64,000 nt of DNA, from assembly GCA_029780675.1 (NCBI GenBank), contig JAKOYE010000092.1, positions 1 through 64,000 on the forward strand, written 5' to 3'. Below the pieces are notes generated by a model. The model ran no database searches, had not been told where the DNA came from, and was given only the letters and a program-made list of their open reading frames with translations. Shown here piece after piece: positions 27,041-39,325 of this stretch. Position numbers and translations under genes: made by a program. The stretch's first letter is position 1. Every line of letters starts with the position of its first letter. This DNA comes from Actinomycetes bacterium. GTDB lineage: Bacteria > Actinomycetota > Actinomycetes > Mycobacteriales > Mycobacteriaceae.

Positions 27041-27162
27041 GAGGGGAGTATTCCTTCGCCGCGGTGTCGTCACCACGTCGGCCGCCTGGACCTTGTGAGG
27101 GTGGCCGTCCGGTTCCGCGGGCCGTCCACGGTGTCGTAGCCGCGCGGCGGAAGAGACCTCGG
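27041..27162 (+). ncRNA. Candidate yybP-ykoY (Mn2+) riboswitch upstream of terC
   Basis: The leader has GAGGGGAGTA (27041-27050), the hallmark loop of yybP-ykoY elements. It also has CGTCACCACG (27068-27077) and, 45 nt before the TerC start, GGAAGAGACCTCGG (27149-27162), resembling the second Mn-binding loop. TerC genes are classical targets of this class. The fold was not computed, so the exact ends are approximate. Confidence 0.5.
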
Positions 27163-27206
27163 GCGTGTTGGCTTGGTTTTCCATGACGGCCGGAGGTTTC
27201 AGCGAC

Positions 27207-28172
27207 ATGAACGTGTCGACCACGGAATGGGCGATCACCCTCGGGGTCACCCTGGCGGTTCTCGTCTTCGATGTTTTGTTCTCAGTCCGGCGGCCACATG
27301 AGCCGAGCCGGCGTGAGTGCGTGGTGGCGTTGTCGATCTACGTCCTGCTGGCGATCGGTTTCGGGCTGTGGGTGTGGCACTTCCACGGCGGGCAGTTCGG
27401 GCTGGAGTTCTACGCCGGCTGGCTCACCGAGTACAGCCTCTCGGTGGACAACCTGTTCATCTTCATCATCATCATGGCCAGCTTCAACGTGCCCAAGGTT
27501 TATCAGCAGCAGGCGCTGCTCGTCGGGATCGTGCTGGCACTGGTGTTCCGGGGCATCTTCATCGCGCTGGGCGCCGTCGCGATCAGCCGGTTCTCCTGGA
27601 TGTTCTACATTTTCGGAGCGTTCCTGGTGTTCACCGCCATCAAACTGGTCCGGGACACCGAGCACAGCGACGACGCCGACAACGCGGTGGTGCGGTTCGC
27701 CAAGACCTACCTCAACACCACGGACAAATGGGACGGCCTCAAGCTCTACCTCAAAGAGGGCAACAAGCGGGTGATGACGCCGATGTTCCTCGTGATCATC
27801 GCGCTCGGGACCACCGACCTGCTGTTCGCCCTCGACTCCATCCCGGCTATCTACGGTCTGACCAAGGAGCCCTACCTGGTCTTCACCGCCAACGTTTTCG
27901 CGCTGATGGGCCTACGGCAGCTGTATTTCCTGCTCGGCGACCTGCTGAACCGGCTGGTGTTCCTTTCACAGGGCCTGGCCTTCATCCTGTTTTTCATCGG
28001 GGTGAAACTGCTGCTGCACGCCTTGCACGAAAACGAACTGCCGTTCATCAACGGCGGCAACCCGGTCCCGGTGCCGGAGATTCCGACGCTGCTGAGCCTT
28101 GCGGTCATCGTGCTGACGTTGTTCCTGACCATGGTCGCCAGCCTGGTCAAGTCCCGGCTGTCCCGGGACTGA
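27207..28172 (+). CDS. TerC-family integral membrane protein
   Basis: Product of 321 residues with about eight or nine spans. It carries the TerC signature acidic residues inside membrane helices (SLSVDNLFIFIII and TTDLLFALDSIPAI). Members handle metal ions, often Mn2+ efflux or metal loading of secreted proteins. ATG 27207 is preferred because GGAGG (27192-27196) lies 10 nt before it. In-frame ATG 27183 has no ribosome site. The leader carries a candidate Mn riboswitch. Confidence 0.92.
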   Translation: MNVSTTEWAITLGVTLAVLVFDVLFSVRRPHEPSRRECVVALSIYVLLAIGFGLWVWHFHGGQFGLEFYAGWLTEYSLSVDNLFIFIIIMASFNVPKVYQQQALLVGIVLALVFRGIFIALGAVAISRFSWMFYIFGAFLVFTAIKLVRDTEHSDDADNAVVRFAKTYLNTTDKWDGLKLYLKEGNKRVMTPMFLVIIALGTTDLLFALDSIPAIYGLTKEPYLVFTANVFALMGLRQLYFLLGDLLNRLVFLSQGLAFILFFIGVKLLLHALHENELPFINGGNPVPVPEIPTLLSLAVIVLTLFLTMVASLVKSRLSRD

Positions 28173-28174
28173 TC

Positions 28175-28190
28175 GAATCGGCCCCGATTC
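28175..28190. terminator. Hairpin between the convergent terC and OHCU decarboxylase genes
   Basis: GAATCG (28175-28180), GCCC loop, CGATTC (28185-28190), just after the terC stop. A second hairpin (GTCCCGG/CCGGGAC, 28151-28169) lies in the last terC codons. Neither has a U tract. Confidence 0.45.
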
Positions 28191-28204
28191 TGCAGCTCCG
28201 GGCC

Positions 28205-28735
28205 TCAGCGCCAGTTGTCGTAGCCGCCCTCGGGTCCCAGCATCCGTTCCAGCCGGCTGCGGTTGAGTTTGGCGATCTCGTTGCGGGCCACCTTGCGTTC
28301 GGTCTCCACGTCGTTGTGCATCCGGTCGCCGATCGCCGCGATGACCTGGGGGGCTGGGCAGTCCTCGGCGAGCGCGCCGACGTGCATGACGAACCCGAAC
28401 CCGAAGTGTCCGCTGTATTCGTCGGCGGCGGTGCGCAGCTCGTCCATCACCTCCGGGCGCGAATCCCAGACCGAGCACTGCTCGGCGTGCGACCATGCGC
28501 TGCCGGGTCGGCTACCGACGCTGGGGTAGGCCTGCATGATCTCGTCGATACTGTCCTCCGGCAGCCCGAAAAGGACGGCATCGGCGCGGGCGAACAACGC
28601 CGCATGGTCGGGGTAGGGACGTTCCCTGACCAGTTCGGTGGCCATTGCCAGGCTGTTACAGCATTCGTAGAGGGCGTGCAGGGCCTTGCGGTAGGGCAAC
28701 CGGTTGAAGGCCTCAAGCCCGATGTCTTGGTGCAT
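28205..28735 (-). CDS. OHCU decarboxylase-like protein (UraD family)
   Basis: Product of 176 residues, all-helical. It resembles 2-oxo-4-hydroxy-4-carboxy-5-ureidoimidazoline decarboxylase, the last step from urate to S-allantoin. Family marks are MHQDIGLEAFNRLP at the start, a His/Glu-rich centre (AWSHAEQ) and HFGFGFVMHVGA. ATG 28735 is preferred; GTG 28741 is in frame. No uricase or HIU hydrolase gene is nearby, so the purine-degradation role is uncertain. Confidence 0.7.
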   Translation of the reverse strand: MHQDIGLEAFNRLPYRKALHALYECCNSLAMATELVRERPYPDHAALFARADAVLFGLPEDSIDEIMQAYPSVGSRPGSAWSHAEQCSVWDSRPEVMDELRTAADEYSGHFGFGFVMHVGALAEDCPAPQVIAAIGDRMHNDVETERKVARNEIAKLNRSRLERMLGPEGGYDNWR

Positions 28736-28830
28736 CAACACACCGTCATCATCGGAAACTCAGGGCACAGCCGGGTTACCCCGTGTTACAGCCAGGAAAA
28801 TCCTGCCCCGACTGGCCGGTCCTGCGGGGG

Positions 28831-29319
28831 TTAGTGCCCTTCGGCTGCGAAGCGCTGCCGCGACCGCTCGACCTCGGCCTCGGCCTCGGCCCGGCCGACG
28901 AAATCCGCCGCCTCGACATGCTTCCCGGGCTCGAGGTCCTTGTAGTGCATGAAGAAGTGCTTGATGGAGTCGAGTTCGTGCTTCGGAACATCGCCCAGGT
29001 CCTGGATGTGATCCCAGCGCTCGTCGCCGGCCGGTACGCAGACCACCTTGTCGTCGCCACCGGCCTCGTCGACCATCCGGAACATGCCGACCGGCCGGGC
29101 CTCGACGAGGACACCGGGGTGAACCGATTCCGGCAGCAGCACCAGGGCGTCGAGCGGATCGCCGTCATCGCCGAGCGTGTCCTCGATGAAGCCGTAATCG
29201 GCGGGATAGCCCATCGGGGTGTACAGATGGCGGTCCAGGCGCAGACGTCCGGTCTTGTGGTCGACCTCGTACTTGTTGCGCTGGCCCTTGGGGATCTCGA
29301 TCGTGACGTCGAACTGCAC
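28831..29319 (-). CDS. ppa: Inorganic pyrophosphatase
   Basis: Soluble family I pyrophosphatase of 162 residues that splits pyrophosphate to drive biosynthesis. The metal-binding motif [11 protein letters not shown] is intact, as are [13 protein letters not shown] and KDLEPGKHV. The sequence is close to M. tuberculosis Ppa (Rv3628). GTG 29319 follows AAAGGAG at good spacing. The frame is open much further upstream, but that part is not related to the family. Confidence 0.96.
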   Translation of the reverse strand: MQFDVTIEIPKGQRNKYEVDHKTGRLRLDRHLYTPMGYPADYGFIEDTLGDDGDPLDALVLLPESVHPGVLVEARPVGMFRMVDEAGGDDKVVCVPAGDERWDHIQDLGDVPKHELDSIKHFFMHYKDLEPGKHVEAADFVGRAEAEAEVERSRQRFAAEGH

Positions 29320-29567
29320 CGCGCACTCCTTTACCGCTGAACTTCCGCGAGTTGTCCGGCTTCGCCGCCCGGTGGCGACGGGAGTCAACCCTAACGGAGC
29401 GATACCGCAGGCGGCGGGGGCGTTGCGCACATTGGGTGGCGCACCGTCCGGTCGGGCCACTGGTCGCATCCGCCCCGGTTGGGCAGAATGAGGCGGTCGG
29501 CGGCCCTCCCGGGGCTCGGGAGCAGTTCCGCACCGGGATCCGCCAGGGTGAATCGAAAGAGGGATTG

Positions 29568-30941
29568 ATGTCCGGCATGCTGCGCCGCCACCACGTGGCC
29601 ATCGCCGCCGCGGTGATCGCCGTGGTGGCCGCGGTGGTGGCCACGGCCGCGGTGGTGAACCCCGGGGGTGGCAGCGACGCGATGGTCCCGCCGCCCCGAC
29701 CACTGGCCAGCGCGAACCCCGGCATCGTCCCGGTCCCGGATTCGTCGGAAGCGCCCAGCACGACCGGTATGACGGCCGCCCTTGCCTCGGCACTGGCCGA
29801 TCCGAACCTGGGCTCGCTGACCGGTCGCATCACCGACGCGCACACCGGCGCGCAGATCTGGGAGCAGCGGGCGAACGTCCCGATGCAGCCAGCGTCCACC
29901 AATAAGGTGCTGACCGCGGCCGCGGCGCTGCTGACGCTGGACCGCGACGCGCGGATCACCACCGTCGTGCAGGCCGCCGACCAGGCCCGGATGCCAGGTG
30001 TGGTGGTCCTGGTCGGCGGGGGCGATCCCACCCTGTCGGCGGCTCCGCCGGGCGAGGCCACCTGGTACAAGGGCGCGGCCCGGATCTCCGAGCTGGCCGA
30101 TCAGGTTCGCAAGAGCGGCGTGCAGGCCACCGCCGTGCAGGTCGACACCTCGCTGTTCACCGGTCCGGACATGGCACCCGGATGGGATCCCGCCGATATC
30201 GGGGGCGGGGATATCTCGCCCATCCAGTCGGTGATGCTCGACGCCGGGCGCATTCAGCCCACGACGGTGGAATCCCGCCGTTCACCGACGCCGGCCCTCG
30301 ATGCCGGCCGGGCGCTGGCGGCCGCCCTCGGACTGGGTGCCGACCGGGTGACGTTCGCCCCCGGTCCGGCCGGTGGGCGGCAGTTGGCGTCGGTGCAGTC
30401 GGCGCCGTTGATGGAGCGACTGCGCCAGATGATGTACCTCTCGGACAATGTGATGGCCGAGACGATCGGCCGCGAGGTGGCCAAGGCCAGCGGCCGGCCA
30501 CTGAGCTTCGCCGGCGCCGCCGAGGCCACCCTGTCCAGGATCGCCGCCGCGGGCATCGACGTCAGCGGCGCGTCGCTGGTGGATTCCAGTGGTTTGTCGG
30601 TGGCCGACCTGCTCACCGCCATGACCCTCGATGAGGTCGTCAACGCCGCGGCGGGACCCGGCAAGCCCGAATTGCGACCCCTGGTGGACCTCCTGCCGGT
30701 TGCCGGCGGTAGCGGCACCCTCTCCGACCGGTTCCACACCACCGATGTCAAGAACTCCTCGGCCGGTTGGCTGCGGGCGAAGACCGGTTCGCTGACCGGG
30801 ACCAACGCACTGGCCGGAATCGTCACCGATGTCAGCGGCCGGGTGCTCACCTTCGCGTTCATCTCGAACAACGCCGGGAATGAGGGCCGGACCGCCCTCG
30901 ACGCTCTCGCCGCCAGACTCCGTATCTGCGGTTGCACGTGA
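29568..30941 (+). CDS. D-Ala-D-Ala carboxypeptidase, class C penicillin-binding protein (S13; Rv3627c-like)
   Basis: Trims peptidoglycan stem peptides outside the membrane. The protein has 457 residues with an N-terminal anchor ([21 protein letters not shown]). The active-site serine is Ser110 of the SxxK motif (STNK, Lys113). SDN is at 292-294 and KTG at 405-407. ATG 29568 follows a purine-rich AAAGAGGG. Its stop overlaps the zincin gene start by 4 nt (GTGA), so the two are probably co-translated. Confidence 0.93.
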   Translation: MSGMLRRHHVAIAAAVIAVVAAVVATAAVVNPGGGSDAMVPPPRPLASANPGIVPVPDSSEAPSTTGMTAALASALADPNLGSLTGRITDAHTGAQIWEQRANVPMQPASTNKVLTAAAALLTLDRDARITTVVQAADQARMPGVVVLVGGGDPTLSAAPPGEATWYKGAARISELADQVRKSGVQATAVQVDTSLFTGPDMAPGWDPADIGGGDISPIQSVMLDAGRIQPTTVESRRSPTPALDAGRALAAALGLGADRVTFAPGPAGGRQLASVQSAPLMERLRQMMYLSDNVMAETIGREVAKASGRPLSFAGAAEATLSRIAAAGIDVSGASLVDSSGLSVADLLTAMTLDEVVNAAAGPGKPELRPLVDLLPVAGGSGTLSDRFHTTDVKNSSAGWLRAKTGSLTGTNALAGIVTDVSGRVLTFAFISNNAGNEGRTALDALAARLRICGCT

Positions 30942-32011
30942 GCCGGCCGGCGCCTCCGCTCTCCGGCGGGGCCGTGGACTGGGATTTCGCCGGCGCGGTG
31001 GGTGCCAGGCTGGCCCGCTCCGGGCCGCCCACCACCGACTACACCCGCGCCCAGGTCATCGACGACCTCGGTGCGGCGTCCCGGCGCGCGGAGACCCATG
31101 TGCGCGAGGTCACGGGTCTGTCGGTGGCGGGCCCGGCACGTGACGCGCGCATCATCGACCGGCAGGAGTGGATTCGGGCGGCCGCGAACTCATTGCGGGT
31201 GATGGCCGGTGGCGAGGGGTCCGAGTCCGGGACCCTCCGGGGCGTCGGTGTCGTCACAGGGCGCCTGGCCGGCGCCCAGACCGGAGCGGTCCTGGCATTC
31301 GTCTCGGCCGGCATCCTCGGCCAGTTCGACCCCTTCACCGTCGACGGGGGCGATCTGCTGCTGGTGTACCCCAACGTCATCGCGGCGGAGCGCCAGTTGC
31401 GGGTGCCTCCGGGGGATTTCCGGTTGTGGGTATGCCTGCACGAGGTGACCCATCGGGTTCAGTTCACCGCGAACCCGTGGCTTTCGCGATACATGGCGGA
31501 CACCCTCGCCGTCGTGACCACCGGACGTGACGACGACGTCCTGGAGGCGGCCGGCCGCCTCGCCGGTCTGCTCAAAGACCGGGGCGGCAAGGCCCGCCCG
31601 GGTGGGGCCGGGACTGGCTCGCTGGGCGTCATCGATGTGTTGCGAGCGGTGCTCGCCGAGCCGCAACGCGACGCACTCGACCGACTGCTGGTTCTCGGAA
31701 CCCTGCTGGAGGGGCACGCCGACCACGTCATGGATGCCGTCGGGCCGACGGTGGTGCCCTCGGTGCATCTGATCCGGCGCCGCTTCGATGATCGCCGGCA
31801 CCGGCCGCAACCACCGCTGCAACGGTTGATGCGGGCCCTGCTGGGGGTCGACGCCAAGCTCAGCCAGTACACCCGCGGCAAGGCGTTCGTCGACGAGGTG
31901 GTCTCCCGGGCCGGAATGGCGGGCTTCAACAGGGTGTGGTCCGGGCCCGACACTTTGCCATTGCCGGACGAGATCGAGAATCCCGCGCTGTGGGTCGACC
32001 GGGTGCTCTGA
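30938..32011 (+). CDS. Zincin-like DUF2342 family protein (Rv3626c-like)
   Basis: Product of 357 residues with an HExxH motif (CLHEVTHRVQF) near the middle and a later HADHVMDAVGP segment that may complete a metal site. The family is annotated either as zincin-like metallopeptidase or as F420-biosynthesis-associated; its substrate is not known. GTG 30938 overlaps the previous stop, and the 3' end overlaps tilS by 22 nt, so it sits in a compact operon with dacB-like, tilS and hpt. Confidence 0.85.
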   Translation: MSRPAPPLSGGAVDWDFAGAVGARLARSGPPTTDYTRAQVIDDLGAASRRAETHVREVTGLSVAGPARDARIIDRQEWIRAAANSLRVMAGGEGSESGTLRGVGVVTGRLAGAQTGAVLAFVSAGILGQFDPFTVDGGDLLLVYPNVIAAERQLRVPPGDFRLWVCLHEVTHRVQFTANPWLSRYMADTLAVVTTGRDDDVLEAAGRLAGLLKDRGGKARPGGAGTGSLGVIDVLRAVLAEPQRDALDRLLVLGTLLEGHADHVMDAVGPTVVPSVHLIRRRFDDRRHRPQPPLQRLMRALLGVDAKLSQYTRGKAFVDEVVSRAGMAGFNRVWSGPDTLPLPDEIENPALWVDRVL

Positions 32012-32952
32012 ACCGGCTGCGGGACGCGGTGGCCGGCTTCGCCGAAACCAGCCTGCCCCACGAACAGTCCTGGTGTGTCGCGTTGTCCGGGGGGCCGGAC
32101 TCGCTGGCGCTCACCGCCGCCGCGGCAACCGTGCGTCCGACCACGGCACTGATCGTCGACCACGGTCTGCAAGCCGGTTCCGCCGCGGTGGCCGCCGCCG
32201 CCCGCGCCGCGGCACTGGAGCTTGGCTGCATCGGCGCGCGGGTGCTGCCGGTACGGGTCGGCAGTGCCGGCGGACCGGAGGCGGCGGCCCGCACCGCCCG
32301 CTACGCGGCGCTGGCCTCCGCTCGGGACGGCGCTCCGGTACTGCTCGGTCACACCCTCGACGATCAGGCCGAAACGGTGCTGCTCGGGCTGGGCCGCGGC
32401 TCAGGCTCACGCTCGGTGGCCGGTATGCGGGTCTGCGATCCGCCGTGGTTTCGGCCGCTGCTGGCCGTGCGCCGAAGCGTCACCGTCGCCGCATGCGCCG
32501 AACTTGGGCTGACGCCCTGGGACGACCCGCACAACAGCGATCCCCGGTACACCCGGGTGCGACTGCGGCGTGAAGTGCTGCCGTTGCTGGAGGAGGTGCT
32601 CGGGGGCGGTGTGGCCGAGGCCCTGGCCCGGACCGCGGTGGCGCTGCGCGAGGACACCGACCTGCTCGACGGAATAGCCGCAGACCACCTCGCAGGCGCT
32701 CTGGGCGAGGACGGAATGCGGGTCGAGGCCGTACGGCAGTTGCCTGTCGCGCTGCGTCGCAGGGTGCTGCGAGGCTGGCTGATCGACGGGGGCGCCACCG
32801 GGCTGACCGACACCCAGATCCGCGCGGTGGACACCCTGGTGACCGGCTGGCGGGGACAGGGAGGCGTCGCGGTCGGCTGCCCCGTGCCCCGAACCCGGAT
32901 GTTCGCCGAACGGCACGGCGACGTCTTGCGGCTGCGCGCTGAGCCGGTCTGA
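31990..32952 (+). CDS. tilS: tRNA(Ile)-lysidine synthetase
   Basis: Modifies C34 of tRNA-Ile(CAU) with lysine so that it reads AUA. N-type ATP pyrophosphatase with the P-loop SGGPDSLAL and HTLDDQAETVLL, 320 residues. GTG 31990 gives an N-terminus matching Rv3625c, and starts inside the zincin gene. A longer frame exists upstream but is out of family. The C-terminal substrate domain is short, as usual in actinobacteria. Confidence 0.93.
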   Translation: MGRPGALNRLRDAVAGFAETSLPHEQSWCVALSGGPDSLALTAAAATVRPTTALIVDHGLQAGSAAVAAAARAAALELGCIGARVLPVRVGSAGGPEAAARTARYAALASARDGAPVLLGHTLDDQAETVLLGLGRGSGSRSVAGMRVCDPPWFRPLLAVRRSVTVAACAELGLTPWDDPHNSDPRYTRVRLRREVLPLLEEVLGGGVAEALARTAVALREDTDLLDGIAADHLAGALGEDGMRVEAVRQLPVALRRRVLRGWLIDGGATGLTDTQIRAVDTLVTGWRGQGGVAVGCPVPRTRMFAERHGDVLRLRAEPV

Positions 32953-32988
32953 TTGGTTGCAGCGGGCCCGGCATGGCACGCTGTGCTC

Positions 32989-33561
32989 GTGTCAGCGGAT
33001 GAGCTGTATCCCGGAGATATCGAGTCGGTGTTGTTGTCCGAGGAACAGATTCAGGCGCGAACCGCAGAACTGGCCGCGCAGGTCGGACGCGACTACGCCG
33101 ACAATCTCGCAGGTCGGGATCTGCTCCTGGTGACGGTGCTCAAGGGCGCGGTCATGTTCGTGAGCGATCTGGCTCGGGCGATCCCCCTGCCCACCCAGTT
33201 GGAGTTCATGGCCGTCAGTTCCTACGGGTCGAGCACCTCGTCCTCGGGGGTGGTGCGGATTCTGAAAGACCTGGACCGCGATATCGCCGACCGGGACGTG
33301 CTGATCGTCGAGGACATCGTCGACTCCGGTCTCACGTTGTCCTGGCTGCTGCGCAACCTCGCCACCCGGCAGCCGCGGTCACTGAAGGTGTGCACCCTGC
33401 TGCGTAAGCCCGACGCGGTGCGGGCCGATGTCGACATCAGCTACATCGGATTCGACATCCCCAACGATTTCGTCGTCGGTTACGGGCTGGATTACGCCGA
33501 GCGTTACCGGGACCTGCCGTTCATCGGCACTCTCGATCCGAAGGTCTACCAGGACGCCTGA
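32989..33561 (+). CDS. hpt: Hypoxanthine-guanine phosphoribosyltransferase
   Basis: Purine salvage: hypoxanthine or guanine plus PRPP to IMP or GMP. The PRPP-binding motif is [15 protein letters not shown], the flexible loop [11 protein letters not shown], and the base-recognition [14 protein letters not shown]. 190 residues from GTG 32989; GTG 32983 is also possible. It is the last gene of the dacB-like/zincin/tilS run and converges with lpqG, 13 nt apart. Confidence 0.96.
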   Translation: MSADELYPGDIESVLLSEEQIQARTAELAAQVGRDYADNLAGRDLLLVTVLKGAVMFVSDLARAIPLPTQLEFMAVSSYGSSTSSSGVVRILKDLDRDIADRDVLIVEDIVDSGLTLSWLLRNLATRQPRSLKVCTLLRKPDAVRADVDISYIGFDIPNDFVVGYGLDYAERYRDLPFIGTLDPKVYQDA

Positions 33562-33574
33562 CCGGCCGTCCGGT

Positions 33575-34288
33575 TCAGTTCAACTCCCAGACGGCCGTCA
33601 CCGAGAAACTCACCGTCTGCTCGCCCGGCGACAGCGGTACGTCGGCGGCCGCCATCGGGGCCCCGCGTTCCATCGGGATGGGGCGCGGGGTGGGACCGCC
33701 GCCGGACGCTTCGGAAATCGAGATCACCGTGCCCAGCGACAATCCGGCCAACTCCGCGTACTGCCTGGCCCGGTTCTCGGCATCGGTGAACGCCCGTGCC
33801 CGCGCGTCGCTGACCAGCGCCGAATCATCGGCGATGGAGTAGCTCACCCCGTTGATCCGGGCTGCGTTGCCGCCGGCGTTGACGACGATCGCCAGGGTTG
33901 CCGGGGCGGCGTCGATCTCCCGCATGGTCACCCGAATCGAGTTGTCGGCCCGGTATCCGGTCAGCGCCGAATTCTCGCCGTACTGCGGTTGCAGGGTCAC
34001 CGACGTGGTGCTGATGTCCTTGGAGTCGATCCCGCGCGCGTTCAGGGCGTCGATCACCGCTCGCTGCCGCTGGCCGGCCTGGTTCATCGCCGCGGTGACG
34101 TCGGGCGCGGTGACCTCGATGCCGACGTCGGCGGTCAGGGTGTCGGGCATCCCCTGCACCTCGCCGGAACCCACCACCGTCACCTGGCGGTGACTGGCCG
34201 GCGCGGGAGTTTGGACGTCACATCCGGAAACGCCGGTCGCCGCGACGAGCGCTGCGGCACCGATCATCAACGCGCGTGTGATGAGCAC
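33575..34288 (-). CDS. lpqG: SIMPL-domain lipoprotein LpqG
   Basis: Product of 237 residues. A signal peptide ends in the lipobox VSGC (Cys at about 23), so it is a membrane-anchored lipoprotein. The rest is a SIMPL (DUF541) domain: VTVVGSGEVQGMPDTLTADV at its start, and NSIRVTMREID. It corresponds to Rv3623. SIMPL proteins form rings in other bacteria, but no defined activity is known here. Confidence 0.88.
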   Translation of the reverse strand: MLITRALMIGAAALVAATGVSGCDVQTPAPASHRQVTVVGSGEVQGMPDTLTADVGIEVTAPDVTAAMNQAGQRQRAVIDALNARGIDSKDISTTSVTLQPQYGENSALTGYRADNSIRVTMREIDAAPATLAIVVNAGGNAARINGVSYSIADDSALVSDARARAFTDAENRARQYAELAGLSLGTVISISEASGGGPTPRPIPMERGAPMAAADVPLSPGEQTVSFSVTAVWELN

Positions 34289-34309
34289 AGCTCACCGTAT
34301 CCCAGGCGA

Positions 34310-35314
34310 TCACCACCACCGCGATTCGGTGAGAAAGCCGAGCAACTCGGCGTTGACCTCGGCGGGGCGCTCCTGGGTGATCCAGTGACCCGCGCCGGTG
34401 AGCATCACCTGCCGGTAGGGTCCGACCGCGACCTCGCGGGCCCGGTCGATCTTGGTGAAGTTGAGCACCGGGTCGTCGGTGCCGCCGATGAACAGGGCCG
34501 GGACGCTGATCGTCGCGGTCACCGGTTGGGCCATGATCCGCCAGTTGCGGTCGAAGTTGCGGTACCAGTTCAGCGCTCCGGTGAATCCGGTCCGGCTGAA
34601 TTCGGCCACGTAGTGGCCGAGCTCCTCCGGACTGAGCCAGTCCGGCAGTTGCCCGGGCTCGGGCAGGCGGTCGATGAACCCCGCAGTTCCCGGGGCGAGC
34701 ATCCGCGCCGCCGCGGCATCATCGGCCGGCGCCCGCATACCGCCGAGCATCCGTCGCATCGCCCGGCCCGGGTCGGCGGCCATCTCGGCGTCGGCGATAC
34801 CGGGCTGCTGGAAGTACAGGATGTAGAAGAAGTTGTCGCCGAAGATCCGGCGGAACGCCTCGGTCGGTGGTGTCAGTGGTCGCGGTACCGGCGGGACGCT
34901 GAGCCCCGCGACGGCGGCGATCCGGTCCGGGTGCAGCAGGGGGCTGCTCCAGGCCACCACTGCCCCCCAATCGTGGCCGACGACCGCGGCCCGATCGGCT
35001 CCGACGTCGTCGAGCAGTCCGATCAGGTCCCCGCTCAAGGCGGTGATGTCGTAGGCGTCGACGTCGTCGGGACGTGACGAGCCCCCGTATCCGCGCTGGT
35101 CCGGTGCGAGTACACGGAAGCCGGCGGCCGCCAGTGCGGGAATCTGGTGGCGCCACGAGTACGCCAGTTCGGGGAACCCATGGGCCAGCAGAACAACCGG
35201 GCCGTTGGCCGGCCCCGCCTCGAAAACCCGCAGTTGGACGCCGTTGACAGCGACGGTCCTTTCGACCGCTCCCGGTACGGGGCCGGACCCGGATCGCCCG
35301 CTGATGGTGGTCAC
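34310..35314 (-). CDS. ephA: Epoxide hydrolase EphA (alpha/beta hydrolase)
   Basis: Opens epoxides to diols, probably in lipid or xenobiotic detoxification. The oxyanion HGFPE and nucleophile motif GHDWGAVVAW (Asp) are present. Lid tyrosines lie in FFYILYFQQPG and NWYRNFDRNW, the acid in GGTDDPVL and the histidine in GAGHWITQE. 334 residues from GTG 35314; the longer open frame upstream crosses the ftsH promoter region and is unlikely. Confidence 0.9.
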   Translation of the reverse strand: MTTISGRSGSGPVPGAVERTVAVNGVQLRVFEAGPANGPVVLLAHGFPELAYSWRHQIPALAAAGFRVLAPDQRGYGGSSRPDDVDAYDITALSGDLIGLLDDVGADRAAVVGHDWGAVVAWSSPLLHPDRIAAVAGLSVPPVPRPLTPPTEAFRRIFGDNFFYILYFQQPGIADAEMAADPGRAMRRMLGGMRAPADDAAAARMLAPGTAGFIDRLPEPGQLPDWLSPEELGHYVAEFSRTGFTGALNWYRNFDRNWRIMAQPVTATISVPALFIGGTDDPVLNFTKIDRAREVAVGPYRQVMLTGAGHWITQERPAEVNAELLGFLTESRWW

Positions 35315-35460
35315 GAGACTGAGCGAAGCACACTGCCAAGCGCAGTGCGGGGGAAACCAAACCCTGACGGACGCCCTCGCGACCCCCTCGGTCACGGAGG
35401 TAGCGGTAATCTGGGGATTCCTGGCAAGCCTGAGGGAAGGACAAGGCCCGTAGCGGCCGC

Positions 35461-35468
35461 ATGCCCGA

Positions 35469-35472
<4 letters not shown>
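35461..35472 (+). other. Three-codon minicistron overlapping the ftsH start
   Basis: ATG CCC GAA TGA (Met-Pro-Glu-stop) ends inside the ftsH ATG (35469-35471). No good ribosome site precedes it. It could be chance or a translational coupling element. Confidence 0.25.
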
Positions 35473-37793
<2,321 letters not shown>

Positions 37794-37850
37794 CCTTCGT
37801 CGCGCCGGCCAGTTGTTGTGTCGCCCACTTCGGAAACTGATGGAGCCGCC

Positions 37851-38447
37851 ATGCCCGATTCGGTCTCGTTCGACATCCCCGAGTTCGACCAGCCGCGGGC
37901 TGAGGCGGCGGTTCGGGAACTCCTGCTCGCGGTAGGCGAGGACCCCGGACGGGACGGACTGAAGGCCACCCCCGCGCGGGTTGCCCGCGCGTTCCGGGAG
38001 ATGTTCGCCGGGCTGTACGTCGATCCCGACTCGGTCCTCGACACCACCTTCGACGAGGGTCACAGCGAACTCGTCCTGGTCAGACAGATTCCGATGTACT
38101 CCACGTGTGAGCATCACCTCGTGGCTTTCCACGGGATGGCGCATGTCGGCTACATCCCGGGGGAGGACGGCCGTGTCACCGGGCTGTCCAAGCTCGCCCG
38201 GGTCGTCGACCTCTACGCCAAGCGACCGCAGGTTCAGGAGAGGCTGACCGCCCAGATCGCCGATGCGGTGGTGCGCAAGCTGAATCCCCGTGGCGTCATC
38301 GTCGTGATCGAGGCCGAGCACCTGTGTATGGCGATGCGCGGGGTGCGTAAGCCCGGCGCGGTGACCACCACCTCAGCGGTGCGCGGACTGTTCAAGTCGA
38401 ACAGCTCGTCCCGGGCCGAGGCGCTGGAACTCATCCTGCGCAAGTGA
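37851..38447 (+). CDS. folE: GTP cyclohydrolase I
   Basis: First step of folate synthesis: GTP to dihydroneopterin triphosphate. Zinc and catalytic residues are visible in [12 protein letters not shown] and [12 protein letters not shown]. 198 residues from ATG 37851, preferred because GGAG lies 5 nt away; GTG 37818 gives 209 residues and has no ribosome site. The stop overlaps folP by 4 nt. Confidence 0.95.
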   Translation: MPDSVSFDIPEFDQPRAEAAVRELLLAVGEDPGRDGLKATPARVARAFREMFAGLYVDPDSVLDTTFDEGHSELVLVRQIPMYSTCEHHLVAFHGMAHVGYIPGEDGRVTGLSKLARVVDLYAKRPQVQERLTAQIADAVVRKLNPRGVIVVIEAEHLCMAMRGVRKPGAVTTTSAVRGLFKSNSSSRAEALELILRK

Positions 38448-39325
38448 GCGATAACGATCCCTGGGTCGCTGCGCTTGGCCGGCCCGGTGCGCCGGTGGCG
38501 GGCGTGATCGTGATGGGCGTCGTCAACGTCACCGATGACTCCTTCTCCGACGGCGGCCGTTATCTCGACCCCGCGCGTGCGGTACAGCGTGGCCTGGACC
38601 TTGCCGCAGAGGGCGCGGCGATCATCGATGTCGGCGGCGAGTCCACCCGTCCCGGAGCGGTCCGGATCGACCCGGGCGTTGAACTGGCGCGGGTCCTACC
38701 CGTCATCAAAGATCTTGCCGCACAAGGGATCACGGTCAGTATCGATACGATGAATGCGGCCGTCGCGGGCGCGGCCCTGGAGCAGGGTGCCGCCATCGTC
38801 AACGACGTCAGCGGAGGCCTCGCCGACCCCGCGATGGCGCCCCTGGTCGCCGAGGCCGGTGTGCCGTGGGTGGTGATGCACTGGAGGTCCGCGCAGGCGG
38901 CGCGGCCACATGACGCCCCGGACTATCCTGACGTGGTCACCGCCGTTCGTGACGAGTTGTGCGCGGCAGTGGACGGCGCGGTGTCGGCGGGCGTCGACCC
39001 GGCCAACCTGATCATCGATCCCGGACTGGGTTTCGCCAAGACGGCCCAACACAACTGGGCTCTTCTGCACGCTCTGCCCACGTTCGTCTCGACCGGAATC
39101 CCGGTCCTGGTGGGAGCATCCCGGAAACGCTTCCTGGGGACCTTGCTGGCAGATGCCGACGGAACGCCCCGACCGCCGGACGGAAGGGAAACCGCCACCG
39201 CGGTGATCTCGGCACTGGCCGCCCTGCACGGCGCCTGGGGCGTGCGAGTCCACGACGTGCGCGCCAGTGTGGACGCGCTCAAGGTCCTCGGGGCCTGGCA
39301 AGGAGGGGGTGACGGACGTGGCTGA
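38444..39325 (+). CDS. folP1: Dihydropteroate synthase
   Basis: Joins 6-hydroxymethyl-dihydropterin pyrophosphate to p-aminobenzoate; the sulfonamide target. TIM-barrel motifs are [39 protein letters not shown] and GASRKRFLG. 293 residues from GTG 38444. The N-terminal 20 residues before VMGVVNVT are longer than in M. tuberculosis FolP1. It overlaps folE and folB. Confidence 0.95.
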   Translation: MSDNDPWVAALGRPGAPVAGVIVMGVVNVTDDSFSDGGRYLDPARAVQRGLDLAAEGAAIIDVGGESTRPGAVRIDPGVELARVLPVIKDLAAQGITVSIDTMNAAVAGAALEQGAAIVNDVSGGLADPAMAPLVAEAGVPWVVMHWRSAQAARPHDAPDYPDVVTAVRDELCAAVDGAVSAGVDPANLIIDPGLGFAKTAQHNWALLHALPTFVSTGIPVLVGASRKRFLGTLLADADGTPRPPDGRETATAVISALAALHGAWGVRVHDVRASVDALKVLGAWQGGGDGRG

